From Halichondria panicea (taxonomy: Eukaryota > Porifera > Demospongiae > Suberitida > Halichondriidae): 64,000 nucleotides of DNA. The position numbers were made by a program, and so were the translations under genes. Below are positions 58,713-64,000 of this stretch, piece by piece. Position 1 is the stretch's first letter; every line of letters starts with the position of its first letter. Under the pieces are notes generated by a model. It was not told where the DNA came from. It saw only the letters and a list, made by a program, of their open reading frames with translations, and searched no databases. The stretch covers positions 5,771,047-5,835,046 of the forward strand of contig NC_087388.1 in the NCBI RefSeq assembly GCF_963675165.1, written 5' to 3'.

Positions 58713-60900
58713 CACCACCCACACACACACACACACACAGACCCTCACCACCCACACACCACACACACACCCTCACAGCTCCACCTCCTCCTCACAAGTC
58801 TCGAGTCATCAGCTGATCTTAGAGAAGACGAAGCTCACTCGTAAGATACGAGAGTACAACAGGAAGACCACTCCCGTCCACCACATCCACCTCAGAAGCT
58901 CAGTGAGTACATGCACACTGTGACACATGGCTACTGTATGGCTACTGTACATGTAAGCGCCACTATCAACTAGTGATGCGATGTTCTTTGAACGGCCATA
59001 ACTTGGTTTTGGATTATCCAATTTCGATAGTTTAATGTTTTTCTGGTAGCTTAAAGTGAGCTCTTTCATATGGTGTATTAAAATCACAGGTCATTTTCGG
59101 GGCTAATTTTGACAAAAATGCGTGGGCTATATATATAGGTGGGGGAAAAGTTCAAATTTGGGTCCGTTAAAAAAGTTGAGCTGAAAATACCATCTGATAG
59201 AGCTTTTTCTCAGCTTTCCGAAAATCAGAAAATATTTTTAGTAGCACCACTAGAAATGTAGTTATGGTCGTTCAAAGATTTTAGTTTGCAAAGAATTTCA
59301 TTTATACACATGTACAATAAGTCCACACATAATTGACCCCGCCCATTCACAGCACAACGATCCCAGTCTGATTGAGTACCAAGGGTTCGTGAGGGTTCAC
59401 ATGTGTGTACAGCGACCCATACACGTCTCCACGGCGATCACTCGTACCTCTTGGTATCGTCTCATGAGGCCAGTCAAAGAGAGGACCACCAACTCAGTGG
59501 ATGGCATGTCAGATGGATTTGAGGTGAGGTATATTTTTATAATAGCACACTTTATTGATTCAGTATTAATGTATGCACATAGAAAGAACCCTTGAAACAC
59601 ATTCTGTACAGATCCTTTTGCATGCAATCAACATACAGTTCACTTGTACTATGACACTTAGAGGTTTCACTGCACTGGGAGACAGTGGGAAAGAAAGGAG
59701 AATACATTCACTAACATAGTATTATGTTATGTAAGGTTTATATTGTGTTGTACTGATATCCCTCTCTCCACTATTGTAGACTGCATTCTACCTGCCCACT
59801 GACACCAACAGACTGGTACACATCATCAACACAACCACCACCAAAGAGGTACTGTACAAGTATAACCATGCTACCAAAACACACACATGGTCTGATTAAT
59901 ATCACTCTTCTCATCTGCACATGACCTCTGCTTAATCAGCTGTGGTCCACCACTACAAATGTAGCTACCAAAACATACACATGGTCTCACTTCGTTGATA
60001 TGCATGATGACCTCCTGTTGTTGACCTTTTCTTTTCTCTCTCTTCAGTTGGTGTCCATTTTGCTCAAGAAGTTTTGCGTAACTGACAATCCAAAAAAGTT
60101 CTCATTGTACGAGGAATATGGCAGTGACTGTGAGTACATATACTGTGTCTCCCTTATATCTGTGGTCAGGTTAATCCTCCAAACCTTCATACACTACAGT
60201 GCATAGGATCATTACTAGTATAATAATGTAAATACATGTACCTCCCTCCAACCCCTATACTCAGTAGAGCTCTGTGTATTGTATTGCTAGTTTGTGTTAT
60301 TGGTCTAAAAATTCTCCCACACACACACACACACACTCACTACACACACTACACCCACTCCACACACCCACGACAGGTCGGCGATTGTTTGAGGAGGACC
60401 ACCCGCTGGAGATCATGCTTGATGGCAGCTGTGCTCATCGTAACAGCAAGCTAGTGCTCCGTGACAACACATACTCAACCATCCAATGGGACGCATTCGC
60501 TCTGCCTGAACTCACCAACTTTATTCGGATACTCCATCAGGAAGAGGAGATATACATAAAGAAGGTGACTCTTCAGTAGTTAGCATACTTTAGGGCAATG
60601 ACATTATTTTGTTTAGCGTTCATTTAGAAGTTATTGATCACTCCCCCCCCCCCCCCACACACACACACACACACACACGCACAGCTGACGGCAAGGTTTG
60701 CTGCCTGGAAGCAGTGCATCTGTCACGCTCAGAAGGAGGCATGTATGGAAGACATCACGAAACAGACAAGACAGAACATAGCTAGCAGCTCAAACACTAC
60801 CCCCCCAATTAGCAGAAAATTGCCCCCCACTAACTCTTCCCCCAGACCTAAGAGAAAGTTGCCCCCCACACCCACTACTAAAGTGGAGAGTGTAGTGTGA
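51385..60900 (+). CDS. RASSF1/5-type Ras-association protein (C1, RA, SARAH)
   Basis: Ten exons: 51385-52225, 55339-55430, 55733-55792, 55928-56040, 58779-58902, 59353-59523, 59780-59848, 60048-60129, 60377-60564, 60685-60900; about 651 residues. Residues 1-245 are a Ser/Arg-rich disordered region. The C1 zinc finger (about 247-300) is split by intron 1: HSFKPVSIPHNKPEYCDVCG, then CEFIVHRKCETKVTVTC. KIREYNRKT is a RASSF-type lead. The RA domain (about 425-575) shows FYLPTDTNRLVHIINTTTTK, LLKKFCVTDNPKKFSLYEE, LVLRDNTYSTIQWDAF and LPELTNFIRILHQEEE. A SARAH-type helix (RFAAWKQCICHAQKEA) and a Pro-rich tail end the protein. RASSF proteins bind Ras/Rap-GTP through RA and MST/Hippo kinases through SARAH. 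Intron 4 contains an antisense gene. Confidence 0.9.
52347..52555. mobile_element. MITE, accgtatagcgggta family, second copy
   Basis: Ends 'taccgtatagcgggtaattt' and the complement 'aaattacccgctatacggta', TA-flanked. Same family as 48272-48545 but with a different interior. Confidence 0.85.
54130..54505. repeat. 35/45-bp minisatellite, inverted relative of the SART3 array
   Basis: Unit 'ctacagtgggaccacactat' + 'aggctctgtacacta'. Most units are the 35-bp form lacking 10 bases; a few 45-bp units match the complement of the 41925-42650 unit. Confidence 0.95.
56077..58434 (-). CDS. CARD-like two-helix membrane protein nested in RASSF intron
   Basis: Exons 58434-58128, 58068-57266, 57183-57040 and 56913-56077 join in phase to 2091 nt (696 residues). 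Residues about 8-95 have the helical spacing and motifs of a CARD: VTIIEEVAKDPNSLSDALFR, SGIISPEIRNEM, KARKLAICLEDKI, YEDIIEILREDFGDL. Residues 103-370 form an unrecognised domain with a Cys/His cluster (CGCGHCEIHVEDF, GEDCPC). An acidic repeat (PVMEDTPMIEVMEDIPVMED) and a basic patch (RSRRMRKSKQRQ) lead to the first membrane helix (LLIICLMVVFSTLFSLYVYL). A loop of about 200 residues, rich in N-glycosylation sequons, precedes a second helix (IIVLLFMFVFITIIILFLF) and a short tail. Predicted topology: CARD domain cytoplasmic, loop outside. Function unknown; a membrane-tethered death-fold signalling protein is the natural guess. Confidence 0.78.
58648..58778. repeat. (CA)n tract before RASSF exon 5
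   Basis: Three CA runs interrupted by 'ccctcaccac' end in cctcacag, the acceptor of exon 5. Confidence 0.9.
58985..59280. repeat. Dispersed foldback repeat, copy 3 (inverted)
   Basis: Complement of the repeat at 26484-26755: 'gaacggccataacttgg' at the left and 'gttatggtcgttcaaaga' at the right. In RASSF intron 5. Confidence 0.7.
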
Positions 60901-61138
60901 CTGTATTTGCTGATTTTCTAACTCTGTTCACTGTATTTTCTACTAATTGTTGCACTTAATTTACTGACGATGTTTTGCACTTTCACTTTCATAGTGTGTC
61001 TTGTTTACACTTGTTCAACTGGTAAAATACTTCTCGTTTAAAGATATAATATTGTGAATAAGACTGGCTCTCATGCGGCAAAAACAAGTATAATCGGTTA
61101 GACATAATGATTATAATAATGAAACAATTGCGGTGATG

Positions 61139-62277
61139 TCATGGTTCTGCAATACGTAGCGATCCGAAGAAAATTCCCTGCAGACCACTTTTCTCAAGGT
61201 TGCCTTTGATAGTCTTATTGACTGCTGTCAGCTCTTCAATTATCATCTTTCTAAAGTCTTCGTCGATGGACAGACTCCTGTCTCTCATATTCTTAGCTGT
61301 TCTCGCATTATTAACCAGATGATCTTGTAGCATATTAATCATGGGTATCATCTTAGAAAGCTGTTCAATGGATGCCGGTGATTTGGCTTGCTGGGTGTAC
61401 TTCCCTCCCCTGCTCATAACCCCAAGAAGACAAAACTCTTTTTCAGGATCGTCAACCGTTTGATACACCATGACCGGAGACCCACTGGCCCCATCTGTTG
61501 CTGGAGAGTTGAATGGAACACAAGGTCCGGTATCTTTTTCTCTAACAAAATGTTCACTGCTCGTAGTTTGTTTCAAAATGCAAAACTTCTTTGTTGGTAT
61601 ATCCGAGTCAAAATCCCAGTAGATGTGGTACAGCATATCATCTTTATACGTACAAGGAGCTATACATTTGAACTGGTTTGAAGGAAGCTGCAAAGCATCT
61701 ATTTTGTCTTGTCGAAATAAACCGCCTTTGGTAATGTGTTTGAAAATACCAGCTCTGTGACTATGTTTGCAAGGTAATAAATGGCTGCATCGTGGGTACT
61801 TGTGTGTCTGCACAGTCTCTTCCTTGTCCAGATCTATCCACTTGAAGACAACTCTCAGGCGGTCAAGTACCACAAGCCCGTGCTCAAGTACAACATGTGA
61901 ACATGTGTACAGACAATTCCCACCGTAGTAAAACACATTACCGTGATCATAATCCTCCATAATCGCATAGCCGACTACTTTTCTTTTTTCATGTAGCTTT
62001 TCATACTTTTCCAATTTATCATTGTCATATTTGGTGAGGGGAAACGGTTCCTTTCGTAGAGCTTTCATTAGCTGTTCAAGAAGTGTTGGTGTCAGCTTCA
62101 CAGTCGTGTAGCCAACACCTTTTCCCATTTCATGTAGCTTTACAAGCATTATTAACTCATTAATCCCGTCTTTGGTGCGAGGAGATGGTGGGTTTCGTAG
62201 AGCCTTTATCTTGTCCACGAGTTCCTTCTCTGAGTACAATTGAGGTTCGGGCTTGGGCTGAGACTCTTGCTGAGTAG
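61139..62277 (-). CDS. Trypsin-fold intracellular protease, last exon
   Basis: Open from a good acceptor at 62277 (tccacag) to a stop at 61139, about 378 residues; the upstream exon or exons were not found. The N-terminal 95 residues contain two diverged copies of a 45-residue unit (LVDKIKALRNPPSPRTKDG ... GKGVGYTTV and LLEQLMKALRKEPFPLTKYD ... RKVVGYAIM). Then comes a chymotrypsin-like core: GGNCLYTCSHVV with the candidate His, KIDALQLP with the candidate Asp, and TDGASGSPVMVY with the nucleophile Ser in GxSGSP context. This resembles FAM111 and other intracellular trypsin-like peptidases. The C-terminal 90 residues are helical with no recognised domain. In this genome such proteases may carry a death-fold domain in the missing 5' exons; that is a guess. 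Confidence 0.7.
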
Positions 62278-63025
62278 CTGTGGACAAAACGGACAAGTAT
62301 TCATTTAGGACATTGTACTAATTATTATTATTTATTGTGCTACTGCTACGTCTCGTAGTACATCATACAGTATATAGATAAAGGAAAAAGAGGGATTGGA
62401 AACAGAAGCACCCTCGCGGCACAATCCATGTTTCCCCGTGGTTTAATCGAGCGAAGGCTATTCTCACATGAAGAATACATTTAGTAACAAGACTAGAACC
62501 AGTACAGTGTCTGTGAGGATGAGGTGCTGTATTGATTGGAGGACCTTTGAATGCCAGTCAGAGTAAAACCCCAAAGGAACAACATTTTAAGGCTGCTATT
62601 CCGCAAAAACCTTCTGCAGAAGTTTATACCCTCGACAGTACAGTACTACTAGACTACTTGGCTCAAAAGGCGCCACACAGAGATTGATAACTCACCCATC
62701 TCCTGTGTTCAGTAATGGTTGAGATTCACTAGTCACTCAGTTCAGGGACATGGGTACTTCTTAGCTTCACACAACACAGATATTAGCAACACGTGGCTAT
62801 ACACTTTGCAGGCTTTTCAACCACGCCCTTTCGATACCGGGGAAATCCCTTACAATAGGTAAATCCCCTCACAAGCAGGGCGAACCGAGTCGAGTCTAGT
62901 TGGGCGGAGTCCAACAAACGCTTCGACCAGAGCGCAGCGTTGGTTGGACTCCGCCCAACTAAGTCGAGTCCAGGCTGCCTCACTGAAGCTGGCCGGCTAC
63001 TAGTCAGGGTGATGATGTCACAGCC
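62278..63025. other. Gap between protease exon and CS-like gene
   Basis: No exon was recognised. It contains an imperfect palindrome (62888-62970) and 'gggattggaaac' at about 62391, also present at 17643. Confidence 0.5.
62888..62970. repeat. 83-bp palindrome
   Basis: Arms 'agtcgagtctagttgggcgg' + 'agtccaac' and complement 'gttggactccgcccaact' + 'aagtcgagtc' around a 25-base loop. Confidence 0.85.
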
Positions 63026-63363
63026 ATGGTGGAGGAGGACCACTGCTCAGTGTATATTGGAGGTAGAGTAGCTAGTTATATAAGTATGTCTGGATTTCTA
63101 TTCCTATATAAATTATATCCGATAACCTAGTACCTGTAGTCAGTATGAGTCGCTGATGGTGTACGCTACTTGAACTCGGTATATACTCTCACACATCACA
63201 CACACACATACCCTCACACATGCACTACACACACCCACACAGAGGAGCTCCGCTTGGAGTGCTGGTTGTGGGGGAGGGTGCTCCCGGAGCAGTGTAAGGT
63301 AGTGCCTGGTAGGGTACGCACTGAACTACGACTGAGGAAGGTGGAGCCTCTGATCTGGCCATA
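63026..63363 (+). CDS. Small CS-domain-like protein or fragment (53 residues)
   Basis: Exons 63026-63062 and 63241-63363: ATG opens MVEEDHCSVYIG, and the second exon gives ELRLECWLWGRVLPEQCKVV then RVRTELRLRKVEPLIWP and stop. This is the second half of a CS (p23/melusin-like) domain: LWGxVxPEQ, then the ELRLRKxEPxxW strand. A complete CS domain needs about 30 more residues in front, so it is either a truncated gene or the end of one whose 5' exons I missed. The acceptor is a CA-rich acacag. Confidence 0.55.
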
Positions 63364-63489
63364 GTATGAGATGGTGAGATTCTATAGACACAGTCTAGCA
63401 CGTGAGTTAGCTTGAGGCTATGAATCGATGAATACTACGTTAGTTTTTTGTCTGTGAAGTCTGGTAAAATGTAGAAGTTAACCCCTTTA

Positions 63490-63790
63490 ATTGTATGTGT
63501 GTCTTTTTACGCACTGTACACATGTGTGTTTTAACCCCTTGCTCACTGTAGGTTGTGAGTTCATCGTCCATCGTAAGTGTGAGACTAAAGTGACCGTCAC
63601 TTGTTCCTCTCGTCTCCATGTTGTCCTATCACATGACAAACAGGTACGTGATTATGTACACATGCACACATGCATGCAGGGATGTGCCCTTACTGGTCAA
63701 TGGTGAGTGGTTAACCTGTTACCACCTCTATAGAGACAACTCTTACTGCCACAGTCATGTTTGTAAGTAAAGAAAATAAAGCAAAGCAAT
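63490..63790 (+). pseudogene. Duplicate of the RASSF C1 second-half exon
   Basis: 63552-63643 reads CEFIVHRKCETKVTVTCSSR like RASSF exon 2 (55339-55430), with intact acceptor and donor; flanking intron sequence on both sides is also duplicated (from about 55290 to 55570). No first-half C1 exon lies upstream, so either a segmental duplication fragment or the start of another gene running out of the window. Confidence 0.7.
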
Positions 63791-63799
63791 TTAGGATTG

Positions 63800-64000
63800 A
63801 AAAGAGCAATCTGACCTCTATATACTGTACCTGCTTGTATGTACAGTAAACATCGCCTCCCTCGAGAGTGAGTAAAGAGATCAATATACATGTACTTCTT
63901 ATTTCTGTTAGTACTATTTATTTTTTGCTTAGCTAGCCACTCTAAATAATTACGACGGCTTAACGTACATGTACATACGGTTTCACATCGGCCCACCCAC
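63800..64000. other. Window end, no gene seen
   Basis: AT-rich sequence after the duplicated C1 exon flank; nothing supported. Confidence 0.4.

Noticed and set aside
58539-58844. His/Thr-rich ORFs near CA tracts (also 39.2, 41.8 and 45.4 kb)
   Set aside because: Translations of CA microsatellites in introns.
62783-63043. 86-residue - strand ORF as missing 5' exon of the protease gene
   Set aside because: Largely formed by the 83-bp palindrome, no acceptor/donor pair fits.

Overview
The window looks like nuclear DNA of a demosponge, most probably Amphimedon or a close relative. This is inferred from AT-rich sequence, short GT-AG introns, many death-fold domains of the sponge type (WYxxGLALxV ... 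TTWQxIIxAL), calcium-binding EGF receptors and very many small foldback (MITE-like) elements. No organelle, bacterial or viral locus was seen, and no tRNA, rRNA or CRISPR array.

Layout. 0-16.2 kb (+ strand) carries three paralogous receptors with EGF repeats, a membrane helix and a tyrosine-motif tail: a 3' end (1-790), a decayed copy (10.15-12.18 kb) and an intact 706-residue gene (13.78-16.15 kb). Between them on the - strand lie a broken Death-Kelch gene with two Kelch relics (1.0-4.4 kb) and a decayed Helitron (5.16-8.23 kb) interrupted by a MITE. 16.3-40.5 kb (- strand) is a mosaic of two gene families, repeated in the same orientation: Death-domain/Kelch genes (copies B to F) and fragments of the spliceosome recycling factor SART3. 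Copies C (20.98-22.94 kb) and D (30.69-33.70 kb) keep all splice phases open. In C the Kelch exon runs into SART3-derived exons, a gene fusion. A degenerate SART3 copy occupies 23.8-28.1 kb, and smaller SART3 relics lie at 20.2, 34.1 and 36.7-37.8 kb. Several transposons, among them a LINE with an exact target duplication, interrupt the mosaic.

40.96-49.74 kb (- strand) is the intact parental SART3 gene (18 exons, about 885 residues). It is head-to-head with a TUSC2 homologue (49.96-50.90 kb, +), separated by only 218 bp. 51.39-60.90 kb (+) is a RASSF1/5-type gene (C1, RA and SARAH domains, 10 exons). Its fourth intron contains a complete antisense gene (56.08-58.43 kb) for a CARD-like, two-helix membrane protein. 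61.14-62.28 kb (-) holds the last exon of a trypsin-fold protease gene. The right edge has a small CS-domain-like gene (63.03-63.36 kb, +) and a duplicate of the RASSF C1 exon.

Taken together the window mixes housekeeping genes (SART3, TUSC2, RASSF) with fast-evolving, probably innate-immune or signalling families (Death-Kelch, CARD-membrane protein, EGF receptors, trypsin-fold protease). The most notable features are the shuffling of SART3 3' exons onto Death-Kelch genes and the nested CARD-membrane gene.
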